Positions 34,262-43,641 are shown, numbered from the stretch's first letter. The stretch is DNA of 64,000 nucleotides from Caldilineaceae bacterium (GCA_022821545.1 JAJEDJ010000057.1:48442-112441); one strand, 5' to 3'. The notes: generated by a model not told the origin, from the letters alone. Translations and numbers: made by a program.

Positions 34262-35278
34262 TCACCATTCCCCGATTTTCTGAAGTTCCGGCTGCAACTC
34301 TACGCCGCTGCGGCGGGCCACCGCCGTCTGAATATGTTCGATCATCGCCATGACCCCGGCTGCTGTCGCGGCGTCGACGCCGCCGGGGTTGATGAGAAAG
34401 TTGGCATGCGTTCGGCTGACCTCGACGCCGCCGAGACGGAACCCCTTCAGCCCGGCATCCTCGATCAGGCGTCCGGCAAAGTCGCCTGGCGGGTTGACGA
34501 ATGTGCTGCCCAGCGAGGGCTCCACTGGCTGTGTGCTGCGGCGATGGCCCAGGAAAGACTGCGCGGCGGCGCGGATCGTTTCCCGGTCGCCGGCTTGCAG
34601 CCGAAAGTTGGCACTCAAGAGGACGGGGCCGAAACCGGCGTCGGCAGTCCCTTCCCGTTTCAAGCTGCTTTGACGGTAAGCGTAAGCGAGGTCCTTGACG
34701 CGGTAGACCTGGATATCGCCGTTGTCGTCAAGCAGTAGAACGTCCCACAGCGAGTCCTTCACTTCGCCGCCATGTGCGCCGGCGTTGTTGACAACGGCTC
34801 CGCCGACGGAGCCGGGCACACTCACCGCCCACTCGAGTCCGGTCAACCCGGCGTTGATGGCGGTACGGGCCGCGCCGGCCATGAGCGCGCCGCTCTCGGC
34901 GTAGAGGAAGGGACGGGTGTCTTTGGGGTAATCGCAGCAGGGGGCGTCCTGCACCTGCACTGCATTGCAGCGATTATGGATCACCAACCCGCGCACGCCC
35001 CGGTCGCTGATCAGCACATTGCTGCCGCCGCCCAGGACCAGGTAGGGCAGGTCGTTCGCCCTGGCCCAGCGCCCGAGTTTCAGCAGCTTATGCGTGTCTG
35101 TGACCACCGCGAAGTAGTCAGCAGGGCCGCCTACTTTGATCGTCGTCAGGTTCGCCAGCGGGTGGTCCTGCCGGATCTGCACGCCGAGGGCCTCTATCTG
35201 TTCGAGGGCGGCGGCGCGGATTTCTCGCTTTGAACGGGCCGGAGCCGTTGCTGGTGCCATAGTCTCGGGTACGGTCAC
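34262..35278 (-). CDS. murB: UDP-N-acetylenolpyruvoylglucosamine reductase MurB
   Basis: This 338-residue FAD enzyme reduces enolpyruvyl-UDP-GlcNAc to UDP-MurNAc. FAD-binding segments are TTIKVGGPADYFAVV and YLVLGGGSNVLISD; catalytic-domain segments are SVPGSVGGAVVNNAGAHGGE, AYRQSSLKR and LGSTFVNPPGDFAGRLIEDAG. The start is GTG at 35278, with an ATG at 35260 as alternative. It lies 7 bp after the broken kinase gene and just before ddl. Confidence 0.95.
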   Translation of the reverse strand: MTVPETMAPATAPARSKREIRAAALEQIEALGVQIRQDHPLANLTTIKVGGPADYFAVVTDTHKLLKLGRWARANDLPYLVLGGGSNVLISDRGVRGLVIHNRCNAVQVQDAPCCDYPKDTRPFLYAESGALMAGAARTAINAGLTGLEWAVSVPGSVGGAVVNNAGAHGGEVKDSLWDVLLLDDNGDIQVYRVKDLAYAYRQSSLKREGTADAGFGPVLLSANFRLQAGDRETIRAAAQSFLGHRRSTQPVEPSLGSTFVNPPGDFAGRLIEDAGLKGFRLGGVEVSRTHANFLINPGGVDAATAAGVMAMIEHIQTAVARRSGVELQPELQKIGEW

Positions 35279-35285
35279 TTCGTGA

Positions 35286-35557
35286 TCAGATTCCTCGCAA
35301 GGTGCGCAATTGCCTTAGCAGCCGGTCGAAATCGAGCGCCGCGAAACTTCTGGTGTCGACGTGAAATACGGACCCGCCCAGCCGCTGTGACCAGTCCACC
35401 GTTGACCAACCCAGCGTCTCGAAAAGGGACTCCTTCAGATCGTCGCGTGCGATCAAGGGCAGTTCCAGAGCCGGAGCCAATTTGCGGGCCAGCGTCGTTT
35501 TGCCGGCGCCCCGCATTCGATCAGGACAAGCGGCAGGACATTTCCCCCTTCAGCCAT
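35286..35557 (-). pseudogene. Broken P-loop (AAA/kinase-type) ATPase gene between murC and murB
   Basis: The ATG at 35557 overlaps the murC stop, and MAEGGNVLPLVLI reads in frame. Restoring one base near 35519 gives a perfect Walker A (GMRGAGKTT), followed by LARKLAPALELPLIARDDL and KESLFETLGWSTVDWSQRL, as in small AAA_33-type kinases and phosphotransferases. The frame then jumps to VFHVDTRSFAALDFDRLLRQ, which looks like the usual C-terminus, so roughly the middle half is missing. One frameshift plus an internal deletion marks it as a decaying gene. Its former substrate is unknown. Confidence 0.65.
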
Positions 35558-37064
35558 CGGTTCCCAATCTCTCCAGCAGCGTTTCACCGATGCGGTGGCT
35601 TGTGCCTGCGCCCAGTGTCAGGACGACATCGCCGGCGGTTACTTCGCCGTGAAGAAGCGTGCTCGTCTCCTCGATATCACCGCTGTGGCGAATCGATGGA
35701 TGTGGGCTGGCGACCGCGATCTCGGCCGCGGCCATGGCCCTGTCGCCGCTCTCTCTGGCGGCGTAGATATCGGTCACCAGGACGGCGTCGGCGTTGTCGA
35801 AGCTGGAGGCGATTTTGTGCAGCAGCGCCCTGGTGCGGCTGAAGGTGTGGGGCTGAAAGACGGCCCAGATGCGCCGCTCGCCGAAGCGGTTGCGGGCCGC
35901 GGCCAGGGTGGCCTGGATTTCGGTGGGGTGGTGGGCGTAGTCGTCGACGACCGTCACGCCCCGTCGCGTCCCTTTCAGCTCAAAACGCCGGTCGATGCCT
36001 GAATATTGATGCAGGCTCACCAGGACCTGCGCCGCCGGCACACCACAGCGGCGGGCGACGGTCAACGCGGCCAAGGCATTGCGCAGGTTGTGGATGCCGG
36101 GCGCCTGCAGCTGCAGACGTCCGATCGACTCCCCTTCACTCTGCACCGCGGCAGCATAGCCCCCGCCACCGCCTACCGTCTCGCCGACGGCCTGCACGTC
36201 GCACCCTTCACGCAGCCCATACGTCAGCCAGATGGGACCGTTTTCGGTTGCACGGCCTGTGCGCAGCGCCTCGGCGCCGGGGTCGTCCCCGCACGAGACC
36301 ACGCATCCTTCGGCGCGCACCTGCGCCACAAACTGGCGGAAGGCGTCGACAAAGCTGGTCGGCGTCGGAAAGCAGTCGGGGTGGTCCCACTCCACATTGG
36401 TTACGACGGCCACCATCGGCGTCAATCCATGGAACATGCGGTCATACTCGTCGGCTTCGATCACAAACTCGGCGGCTGTCCCAGCGTGGGCGTTGCCGAA
36501 TCCGGGCAGGTCGGCCCCGATGATATAGCCGGCGTCGCAGCCGTTTGCTTGCAGGGTCTGCACGATCATGGCGGTTGTCGTGCTCTTGCCATGCGTGCCG
36601 GAGACTGCGATGACATCGCGGCCGGCCAGCAACGGCGGGAGGAACGACTCCCGCCTGACGACCGGTATCCCCAGTCTCTGTGCGGTCTGGCGTTCCGGAT
36701 TGGTTTCGTCGACGGCGCTGCTGATCAGGACGACGTCCGGACGTTCCCGGTCCGGCAGGCCGGCGAGCTCTGCGGCCGCGCCCTGGCGTCCGAAGATTTT
36801 CGCGCCGGCCGAGGCCAGCCGGCGAGTGCGTTCGCTCTCCTGGCGGTCGCTTCCGCTGACGTGTATGCCCCGTTCCAGGAGAACGTGGGCGATGGCGGAG
36901 AGACCTGCGCCGCCTATTCCTATCAGATGCACGCGCGGCCGCGTGTCGTCCCCACCTTTCCCGGGTGGAGGGGCGTCCAGCGCTTTTTGCAGTTGGTTCT
37001 GCCAGCTATCAACCGGCATCGCTGCCTCCATGGCTGCGGCCGCGCCGCGCTTCAGCCGGAACAT
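35550..37064 (-). CDS. murC: UDP-N-acetylmuramate--L-alanine ligase
   Basis: This 504-residue Mur ligase adds L-Ala to UDP-MurNAc. The N-terminal Rossmann part has HLIGIGGAGLSAIAHVLLERG, the ATP site reads VSGTHGKSTTTAMIV, the central domain has VVTNVEWDHPDCFP, and the C-terminal domain contains VVDDYAHHPTEIQATL and FQPHTFSRTRAL. ATG 37064 is used; a TTG two codons earlier (37070) is possible. It abuts the upstream small membrane-protein gene and its stop overlaps the start of the broken kinase gene. Confidence 0.95.
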   Translation of the reverse strand: MFRLKRGAAAAMEAAMPVDSWQNQLQKALDAPPPGKGGDDTRPRVHLIGIGGAGLSAIAHVLLERGIHVSGSDRQESERTRRLASAGAKIFGRQGAAAELAGLPDRERPDVVLISSAVDETNPERQTAQRLGIPVVRRESFLPPLLAGRDVIAVSGTHGKSTTTAMIVQTLQANGCDAGYIIGADLPGFGNAHAGTAAEFVIEADEYDRMFHGLTPMVAVVTNVEWDHPDCFPTPTSFVDAFRQFVAQVRAEGCVVSCGDDPGAEALRTGRATENGPIWLTYGLREGCDVQAVGETVGGGGGYAAAVQSEGESIGRLQLQAPGIHNLRNALAALTVARRCGVPAAQVLVSLHQYSGIDRRFELKGTRRGVTVVDDYAHHPTEIQATLAAARNRFGERRIWAVFQPHTFSRTRALLHKIASSFDNADAVLVTDIYAARESGDRAMAAAEIAVASPHPSIRHSGDIEETSTLLHGEVTAGDVVLTLGAGTSHRIGETLLERLGTDG

Positions 37065-37073
37065 ATTCAAATC

Positions 37074-37619
37074 TCATCCCCGCACCCGCATCAGAAGCAG
37101 TATCGCGATGGGAATCACCCAAGGCGTCGGTGACGGCATGACATTTTGGGGGAGGTAGCGCACCAGCTCAACGGCGATCGGCGACAGGTTCGGATTTATC
37201 CATCCCAGGTTTGAGAGGGGATAACCGTAGATGTGCTGGTAATACCAGAGGCTGCCGCTGATCAGATAGCCGTTGATGGCGCCGACCAGGCAGCTGAGAA
37301 TGGCGCCCTGGGGCATCGGCCACTGCTGACCGCTGAATGTTATGACCCGTCCGGCATAGCCGGCAAAGATGATAACGACAAAAATGACCAGGTAGAAATT
37401 GCTCAGAAACAGCTGCTGGGCGCCCGCATCTTCAGTCGAGAATACCATGCGCCACACACTGTCCAGGATCGGATTGAGACGATCCTGGACGTAGAGCAAC
37501 AGAAAGATGGCGACGATAATGATCATGGACCTTCCCAGTTCGCGTGCATAACCCTGGGCGAGGCCAATCATGGTGATGATGCCGGCGATAGAGCCGAAAT
37601 AGACTTCGATCAGACCCAT
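37074..37619 (-). CDS. Small polytopic membrane protein (CvpA-like)
   Basis: This 181-residue protein has about four hydrophobic segments: GSIAGIITMIGLAQGY, SMIIIVAIFLLLYV, FYLVIFVVIIFAGYAGRVI and WVIPIAILLLMRV near the end. The opening LIEVYFGSIAGIITMIGLAQGYARE and the central GAINGYLISGSLWYY recall CvpA/colicin V production-type proteins, but the match is only by pattern. It lies in the dcw operon between murG and murC, 10 bp before murC, so a role in envelope biogenesis is a reasonable guess. No motif proves it. Confidence 0.6.
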   Translation of the reverse strand: MGLIEVYFGSIAGIITMIGLAQGYARELGRSMIIIVAIFLLLYVQDRLNPILDSVWRMVFSTEDAGAQQLFLSNFYLVIFVVIIFAGYAGRVITFSGQQWPMPQGAILSCLVGAINGYLISGSLWYYQHIYGYPLSNLGWINPNLSPIAVELVRYLPQNVMPSPTPWVIPIAILLLMRVRG

Positions 37620-37686
37620 AGCAGTTTGGTAGGCAGGCGTGTTTCACGGGTGGCGGCTTGTCACATCCTGGTATTTGTGAGTTCGA

Positions 37687-38361
37687 TCAGGTTTGGCCGC
37701 GACGCAGTGTGCTGATCACCGCCACGAGCAGCACCGTGAGCGCAATCGCGACCAGGATGGGTTGTTGAGGCCCTAGTGCCTCCCAGAGATCGCCAAAGCC
37801 GGAATGCATCATGTCGGTCACGCTTTGCAAAAACCCCTCCATCCCCGTGCCGGGAGATGAGAGCGACGTAACCCCGACCTCCGGGATGAAGTTGATTAGC
37901 CGCGGCGCAAAAGTAGGGATGTAGAACAGCCCGTTGCCAATTCCGAGCATCGCCGCAAGGAGACCGGATGAGCTCTGGCTGTCAGGGATCGCCTTATTGG
38001 TCAACAGGTAGGTAAACAGCAGCAACCCCGACCAGACCAGAAAGGAGACCGTCGGCGGCTGCACATTCGAAAGCCAGTCCGAGGCGCCCAGGGTGTAGAC
38101 CGGTTCTTCAATTCCCCCTGTGTCCCCTGCGCGCAGCGAGGCCAGTAACTTTGCGCCGGCGCTGATGACACCGAAGACGATTCCCAGCACCTGTCTGACG
38201 ATATCCAGGGCCAGTCCCTGGTTTTGTTGCAGCAGGAAGAAGCCGCCGACCGAGACGACCAGAACCAACAACTCCCTGAACAGGCCGCGCCGGAAGCCGA
38301 TCCAAGCAAATAGAAGAACGTAGAATGCAAATGCAACTGTGCCTGGCGTATTTTCGCTCAT
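37687..38361 (-). CDS. Small polytopic membrane protein, second of a pair (CvpA-like)
   Basis: This 224-residue protein has five or so hydrophobic stretches. It begins VAFAFYVLLFAWIGFRRGLF then RELLVLVVSVGGFFLL, the G-x-x-R-G pattern after the first helix being common in CvpA-like proteins, and ends ILVAIALTVLLVAVISTLRRGQ. It is next to the other small membrane protein (67 bp gap) and 107 bp downstream of murG. The start MSENTPG at 38361 is preferred over a GTG at 38391. Function is unknown; the pair may work together. Confidence 0.6.
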   Translation of the reverse strand: MSENTPGTVAFAFYVLLFAWIGFRRGLFRELLVLVVSVGGFFLLQQNQGLALDIVRQVLGIVFGVISAGAKLLASLRAGDTGGIEEPVYTLGASDWLSNVQPPTVSFLVWSGLLLFTYLLTNKAIPDSQSSSGLLAAMLGIGNGLFYIPTFAPRLINFIPEVGVTSLSSPGTGMEGFLQSVTDMMHSGFGDLWEALGPQQPILVAIALTVLLVAVISTLRRGQT

Positions 38362-38468
38362 TTTTATGCTTTCATCCTGGAAGGAGGGCACCCGCTGGGT
38401 CTATCCCGCCTGCTTGGCAATCACTTTCAATAATCACTGTCCACAATCCCGGCGGCCGGTAAACCGTG

Positions 38469-39611
38469 CTAGCCATGGGCTACGAGCCGCTGAAGTTCGC
38501 GTACGATATTGTCTGCGGCCTGGGGCCGGGCCAGAGCGCCGACCGCCGCCCCCATGGCAAGTCGCCGACTTTCATCGGTCAGCAGGGCCGCGATGGTCGG
38601 TTTCAGACTCTCGGCCAGTTGTCCGTCCTCGATGATGATCGTGCCGCCGGATTCGGCCAGTTTCCGTGCATTGGAAAGCTGATGGGAGCCGGCGCCGGGC
38701 AGAGGCGCGAGTACCGACGGGAGACGCGCCAGCGGAAACTCGGCCAGCACACTGGCCCCGGCACGGGCGACCGCCAAGTCCGCGCTGGCCAGGGCCCAAG
38801 CCATTTCCTCGTGCAGATAGGGCACGGGATGGTAGCGGTAGGCCAGCGGGCTATCCCAGAGAGCCGGCCCATCCTGTTCCAGCAGGGGCCAGTCGCGCGT
38901 TCCGATGACGTGCAGAATCTGGCAGGCGGACAAGAGCGTAGGCGCGGCCTGCCAGACGGCCCGGTTGATACTGCGGGCGCCCTGGCTGCCACCGAAGACC
39001 AGCAGCAGAGGTAGCCGGTCCTCCAGGTCCAGTCTCAGTTTTTGGGTCAGTTTGCGTCGGGCTGTCTGCCTGTCCTCTATCGCTTGCAAGAGTGAGGCGC
39101 GAACGGGGTAGCCGGTGACCACCGCCTTTTGGCCGAAGAAGCCGGCCACTTCGGGGAAGCTGACCGCGACCCGCTGGGCCAAGCGGCTGAGCCAGCGCAC
39201 CGCCAGGCCGGGGGTCATGTCGGGCAGATAGATCATCACCGGCACCGAGCGCATGCGACAGGCTATCGCAACGGGCGCCATGACATATCCACCGGTCGCA
39301 AAACATGCCTGGGGCCGGAATTCTTCGAGAATCTGCAGAGACTGGCGTATGCCTGCCAGCACTTTGGCCAGATTACGTGAAGCCATCAATGGATTGCGTC
39401 CTCGCAACGCGCCGCTTTGAATGTCGTGGAAGGGGATGCCAGCGTCCTGCACAAGAGGGTGCTCGATGCCGGTCCGGCTCCCCAGCCACAGCAGGGCAGG
39501 GTTACCCTGAACGGGCGCGGCGGTCAGAGCGTTGATTCTTAGTTGTTCGACGACGGCGAGAGCCGGATATATGTGACCCCCGGTTCCACCACCCGAAATT
39601 AGAAGGCGCAT
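38469..39611 (-). CDS. murG: UDP-GlcNAc--lipid I N-acetylglucosaminyltransferase MurG
   Basis: This 380-residue peripheral membrane enzyme makes lipid II. The N-terminal glycine loop reads MRLLISGGGTGGHIYPALAV; the second G-loop reads LLVFGGSQGARSIN; donor-site residues lie in DLAVARAGASVLAEFPL and PSVLAPLPGAGSHQLSNA. The start at 39611 is set by the conserved N-terminus. The start lies 110 bp inside the 3' end of ftsW, an unusually long overlap in a different frame. Confidence 0.95.
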   Translation of the reverse strand: MRLLISGGGTGGHIYPALAVVEQLRINALTAAPVQGNPALLWLGSRTGIEHPLVQDAGIPFHDIQSGALRGRNPLMASRNLAKVLAGIRQSLQILEEFRPQACFATGGYVMAPVAIACRMRSVPVMIYLPDMTPGLAVRWLSRLAQRVAVSFPEVAGFFGQKAVVTGYPVRASLLQAIEDRQTARRKLTQKLRLDLEDRLPLLLVFGGSQGARSINRAVWQAAPTLLSACQILHVIGTRDWPLLEQDGPALWDSPLAYRYHPVPYLHEEMAWALASADLAVARAGASVLAEFPLARLPSVLAPLPGAGSHQLSNARKLAESGGTIIIEDGQLAESLKPTIAALLTDESRRLAMGAAVGALARPQAADNIVRELQRLVAHG

Positions 39612-40881
39612 GGGCTGTCTGCCCTGGGGGGGCAGAGGATGCCCCGGATTTTTTTGCCCCAAATGCGTTTGCCAAGCCCCCGCGAATCCGGTCGCCCGCC
39701 GTGATGTGAGGGCGTGCGCCGGCTTCGCCGCGACGGGGCGCAGCGGGAGGGGGCAGACCGCGATAGCGGCTGATGTTGAGCAGTATGCCGGCAGCCCCCA
39801 TTGACGTGACAAGAGAACTGCCGCCAAAGCTGACGAACGGCAGTGTTACGCCGGTGGGCGGCGCGACGGCCACCGCGACGGCAATGTGAATGATGGCCTG
39901 CAGGATGATGAGTGAGGTGATACCCACTGCCAGTAAGGAGCCGAAGATATCGGTCGATTCACTGGCGATACGCAGGCCCCGATAGACAAAGAGCGTGAAG
40001 AGGAGGATGACCGCCAGCGTGCCCAGCAACCCCATCTCCTCGCCGATCACCGCAAAGATATTGTCCGACCAGGACAGGGGCAGATTCCCCGGCAACTTTT
40101 CGGTGCTGTTGCCCAGACCCACGCCAAGCGGACCTCCTTTGACAATGGCTTGGCTAGCCTCGCGGATCTGCCATTCGGAGCTATTCAAAGGAGATTGGAT
40201 CGACTCGAGCAGTGCGCTGACCCGGCGGCTGGCATAGCTGTTGCGGGTGATCACCAGCCAGAAGGTGACGGTGGCCACAAACCCGCCCAGGATAAGCTGT
40301 TTCAACTCAGCGCCCGCCAGAAAGAAGATGATCAACGCGGTGACAACGATAAGAATCGTTGTGCTGATGTCCGGCTGCACCACGATCAGGCTCGTCACGA
40401 TCCCCATAAGCACGCCGAAGGGGATCAGCCCATAGTTGATATCTTTGATTCGATCGCCCTTGCTGGCCAGCCAGGTGCTAATGTAAATGAGAACGATCAC
40501 TTTCACCAGTTCACTCGGCTGAACGCGGCCGCCGGGGAAGGCGCGGGTTGCGCCGAAACGGTTTTCGCCCAGAAAGATGAGCGCAATGAGGGAGATCAGC
40601 CCCAACGCCATTAGTGGTATGCTCCACCGCTCCCATATCCGGTAGGGGACAATGGCGGCGCCGACCAACGCCACCAGGCCGACACCCAACCAGCGGAGCT
40701 GCAGCAATACGTAGTAGAAGGGGGATACCTGATTTTCCAGCGCCCAAGGGTAACTGGCGCTGAAGACCATGACAGACCCAAACAGAATCAGGCAGGTCAG
40801 GACAGTGGCCAGCGCCCAATCAATGTTGGGCCCGAACCTTCCGATCTGTTTCACTTGGCTGACCTGAAGCGCCATAGTCAT
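39502..40881 (-). CDS. ftsW: Lipid II polymerase FtsW (SEDS family)
   Basis: This 459-residue protein has about ten membrane helices and polymerises septal glycan. SEDS hallmarks: LGENRFGATRAFPGGRVQPSE, VVQPDISTTILIVVTAL, GNSTEKLPGNLPLSWSDNIF then AVIGEEMGLLG, and VTLPFVSFGGSSLV. The last ~80 residues are a basic, Gly/Arg-rich cytoplasmic tail, whose final 36 codons overlap murG. Starts are possible at 40881 and 40875. It lies 72 bp after murD. Confidence 0.95.
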   Translation of the reverse strand: MTMALQVSQVKQIGRFGPNIDWALATVLTCLILFGSVMVFSASYPWALENQVSPFYYVLLQLRWLGVGLVALVGAAIVPYRIWERWSIPLMALGLISLIALIFLGENRFGATRAFPGGRVQPSELVKVIVLIYISTWLASKGDRIKDINYGLIPFGVLMGIVTSLIVVQPDISTTILIVVTALIIFFLAGAELKQLILGGFVATVTFWLVITRNSYASRRVSALLESIQSPLNSSEWQIREASQAIVKGGPLGVGLGNSTEKLPGNLPLSWSDNIFAVIGEEMGLLGTLAVILLFTLFVYRGLRIASESTDIFGSLLAVGITSLIILQAIIHIAVAVAVAPPTGVTLPFVSFGGSSLVTSMGAAGILLNISRYRGLPPPAAPRRGEAGARPHITAGDRIRGGLANAFGAKKSGASSAPPGQTAHAPSNFGWWNRGSHISGSRRRRTTKNQRSDRRARSG

Positions 40882-40953
40882 TTCTCTATCTTCCGCAGCA
40901 ACGTGCAGTAAGCTGAGAGTTCGTTGCCGAGGGCCGGCAGAGTGGGGTTGCCA

Positions 40954-42504
40954 CTAGCCACCGGCCACCAAGTTACGAAAATGCTCCCCGCGCTGTTCGA
41001 AGTTTTTGTAGGCATCGTAGCTGGTACCGCCCGGGGAAAAGAGCACAACGGTACCCGGCGTGGCAGTCTGCCTGGCGAGGACGACGGCCTCGTCGAGGCG
41101 CTGTACAACCGCGCAACAGGGAGCGGAGATACGCCGGAAGGAGGCCCGTTCCCGCACCTTGTCGGCGATCATCGACCCCGCTTCTCCAAACCCGATCAGA
41201 CATTGGACCCGATCCAGCACTTCGTCGGCGAAAGTATCCCAGGGCAGATTCTTGTCTTTGCCGCCGGCCAGGAGAATGAGCGTCTGCGCGCCCGGGGGGA
41301 AGACCTGGAGCCCGGCGACGGCTCGCTCCGGAGCGGTCGCGATGCTGTCGTTGATCCATACGACGTTGCCTTTGGGCCGCATCTCCTCCAGCCTGTGGGG
41401 TACACCGGCAAAGGAGCGGGCAACGCGCCCCATCGCCTCCTGGGATGCGCCGGCCGCTCCGCTGACGGCCGCGGCCGCCAACAGGTTGGCGATATTGTGC
41501 TCCCCTCGCAGTCGGACGTCAGTACGGCGGCAGAAGGGCCGGCCTTCGAAGAAGAGATCTTCGGTCGTTTCGGATGACCAGGCGCCGACGGCCGACCGCG
41601 GCCGGGACTTGGAATCGTGAAGTGACGAGCGCTGGCTTCGGCCCGAAGAGGCGGAGAAGGGAATGATGCGCCTGTCTTTGCCCAGGACGGAACGGCACTG
41701 CGCCAGGAGAGAGTCCAGTTCCCAATCGGCGGGAATGGGTTTCTCGTCATCATGCCAGCCGGCCATCCGGCTGGCCACGGGATCATCGGCGTTGAGAACA
41801 ACGACGCTGGTGGGTTTCAGATGGCGCAACAGGTTGGACTTTGCCAAGACATAGTCGGCCATCGACGAGTGCCGGTCCAGATGATTGGGCGTGATATTGA
41901 GAATGGCGGCTACGTCGGGCCCCAGCCGGTCGAGCGGGCCATAGGCGACATTCGGATCGAACAGTTCAAGCTGAAAACTGCTCAGCTCGAGCACCATAAT
42001 GTCATCTTCCCGAATCGCGTCGAGGCGGTCCAGCAGCGGCATGCCGATATTGCCTCCGACGTGGACGGAGTGGGCGTCACCGACGGTTTTCTGCAACATT
42101 TCACCGACGAGCGTTGTCGTAGTTGTCTTGCCGCTGCTGCCGGTGATGGCGATGACGGGGCAGGGGGCCAACTGCATAGTGAGCAGGCTGTCATTGCTGA
42201 GAGGGACGCCGCGACGGATGGCGTCCTGCACCAACTGTGATTGGAGCCGCACACCGCCGCTGAGGCAGAGCAGATCGCAGTCATCAAGCAGGTTGGGAGG
42301 GTGGCCGCCCAAGGCAAGCGCTACGGGCAAATCATGCAACTGCTCCAACTCTTCGGCCAACTCTTGCGCGGGCGCGACATCGCTGATGGTTACGTTTGCG
42401 CCACCTACCGCGAAGAAACGGGCCAACGCCAATCCTTGACGGCCCATCCCCAGAATAACGACGTTGCGTTTTTCGAAGTTGAATTCTCCGGCGTTGGCAA
42501 TCAT
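40954..42504 (-). CDS. murD: UDP-N-acetylmuramoylalanine--D-glutamate ligase
   Basis: This 516-residue Mur ligase adds D-Glu. Opening Rossmann part: VVILGMGRQGLALARFFAVG; ATP site: VIAITGSSGKTTTTTLVGEM; central domain: VLELSSFQLELF and LNITPNHLDRH; C-terminal domain: HRLEEMRPKGNVVWINDSIA with the atypical ATAPERAVAGL and LILLAGGKDKNLPW. It is longer than usual (~450) because of an insert near residues 265-310 rich in Ser/Arg. AAGGAG precedes the ATG by 9 bases. Confidence 0.95.
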   Translation of the reverse strand: MIANAGEFNFEKRNVVILGMGRQGLALARFFAVGGANVTISDVAPAQELAEELEQLHDLPVALALGGHPPNLLDDCDLLCLSGGVRLQSQLVQDAIRRGVPLSNDSLLTMQLAPCPVIAITGSSGKTTTTTLVGEMLQKTVGDAHSVHVGGNIGMPLLDRLDAIREDDIMVLELSSFQLELFDPNVAYGPLDRLGPDVAAILNITPNHLDRHSSMADYVLAKSNLLRHLKPTSVVVLNADDPVASRMAGWHDDEKPIPADWELDSLLAQCRSVLGKDRRIIPFSASSGRSQRSSLHDSKSRPRSAVGAWSSETTEDLFFEGRPFCRRTDVRLRGEHNIANLLAAAAVSGAAGASQEAMGRVARSFAGVPHRLEEMRPKGNVVWINDSIATAPERAVAGLQVFPPGAQTLILLAGGKDKNLPWDTFADEVLDRVQCLIGFGEAGSMIADKVRERASFRRISAPCCAVVQRLDEAVVLARQTATPGTVVLFSPGGTSYDAYKNFEQRGEHFRNLVAGG

Positions 42505-42628
42505 GGTACCGTTCTCCTTGCGGTATCGAATTCCTGGTTTACGCCTTGTCCCCCGGCCTTAACCAGGAACTGAAAACCGGCCACCAGGAATCGAGTCGCC
42601 GCCGGCATGAACCGGATGCAGGCGGTGG
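42505..42628. other. murD-mraY gap with dispersed repeat copy
   Basis: This 124-bp gap contains AACCAGGAACTGAAAACC (about 42571-42588), related to motifs at 7697-7727 and 15824-15853, and the murD ribosome-binding site. No gene is seen. Confidence 0.4.
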
Positions 42629-43630
42629 TCACCCGTTCCACAGCGCCAGGGCCACTCCCAACATTCCACTCAGCACACCGACAATCCAGAATCTCTCTTT
42701 GACCTGTGTTTCGCTCCACCCCAGCAGTTCAAAATGGTGGTGGATCGGCGTCATTTTGAACAGGCGGATGTCACGACCCAGGTAGCGGCGGCTGAGCTTT
42801 GCAGACGCCACCTGCAGCAGTACGGAAACCGTTTCGGCGACAAAGACAAACCCGACCACCGGCAGCAACAGCCATTGACCGGTCATCAGCGCCACCAGGG
42901 CAAGGGTTGCGCCCAAAGCCAGGCTACCGGTGTCCCCCATGAAGATCTGCGCCGGGTGGGCATTGAACCAGAGAAAGGCGAACAGCGCTCCCACCATGGT
43001 GAAACAGAAAGCCGCCAGATAGGTCTGCCCCTGCCTGTGGGCAATCAGCCCGTAGCTGGCAAACGCAATCCCACTGATGCTTCCCGCCAGGCTGTCGAGT
43101 CCATCGGTCAGATTGACCGCATTGCTGAACCCGATAATGATCAGGATACCCACCGGAATGAACATCCAGCCGATCGAAACCCACTGCGGAATGCCGGGCA
43201 CGCCTACATAGTAGAGGTCGGGCGGCCCGTAATAGAGGATGCCCACGATAATGGCTGCAAAGATGAACTGGAATCCGCTCTTCATCCGCGCCGACATCCC
43301 TTTCCCCTGGCCGCGGAGTCCCAGCCAGTCATCGACGGCGCCCAGCGTCGCGTGCGCCGCCAGACAGAAAAAGAGCAACAGTGTACTTTGGCCTATCAGG
43401 GTAAAGCCAAGCAGACTACCCAGATTGAGCGCCCCCGTAATCAAGAGGACCGGCACCACAAACAGCAGTCCCCCCATCGTCGGCGTGCCGGTCTTCTCCT
43501 GGTGTGAGTCCGGTCCTTCGATCCGCACCTGTTTGCCGATTCGATAGTGTTTCAACAGGGTCATCAATGGCTGACCCCAGATTACGGCGATGAAGAAGCT
43601 GAGTGTCCCGAGCACCAGCGGAAATTCCAT
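42629..43630 (-). CDS. mraY: Phospho-MurNAc-pentapeptide translocase MraY
   Basis: This 333-residue protein has ten membrane helices and makes lipid I on undecaprenyl phosphate. Family signatures: KTGTPTMGGLLFVVP, the Asp pair AVDDWLGLRGQGKGMSAR, FSNAVNLTDGLDSLAGS (with the metal-binding Asp) and FMGDTGSLALGATL; the C-terminal MTPIHHHFELLGWSE carries the HHH motif. It is 11 bp after murF, clearly in the same transcript. Confidence 0.97.
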   Translation of the reverse strand: MEFPLVLGTLSFFIAVIWGQPLMTLLKHYRIGKQVRIEGPDSHQEKTGTPTMGGLLFVVPVLLITGALNLGSLLGFTLIGQSTLLLFFCLAAHATLGAVDDWLGLRGQGKGMSARMKSGFQFIFAAIIVGILYYGPPDLYYVGVPGIPQWVSIGWMFIPVGILIIIGFSNAVNLTDGLDSLAGSISGIAFASYGLIAHRQGQTYLAAFCFTMVGALFAFLWFNAHPAQIFMGDTGSLALGATLALVALMTGQWLLLPVVGFVFVAETVSVLLQVASAKLSRRYLGRDIRLFKMTPIHHHFELLGWSETQVKERFWIVGVLSGMLGVALALWNG

Positions 43631-43641
43631 CTACGAGCCCC

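Noticed and set aside
39612..39827. 72-residue N-terminal extension of MurG
   Set aside because: It lies wholly inside ftsW, and MurG proteins begin at the glycine-rich loop; the ATG at 39611 fits.
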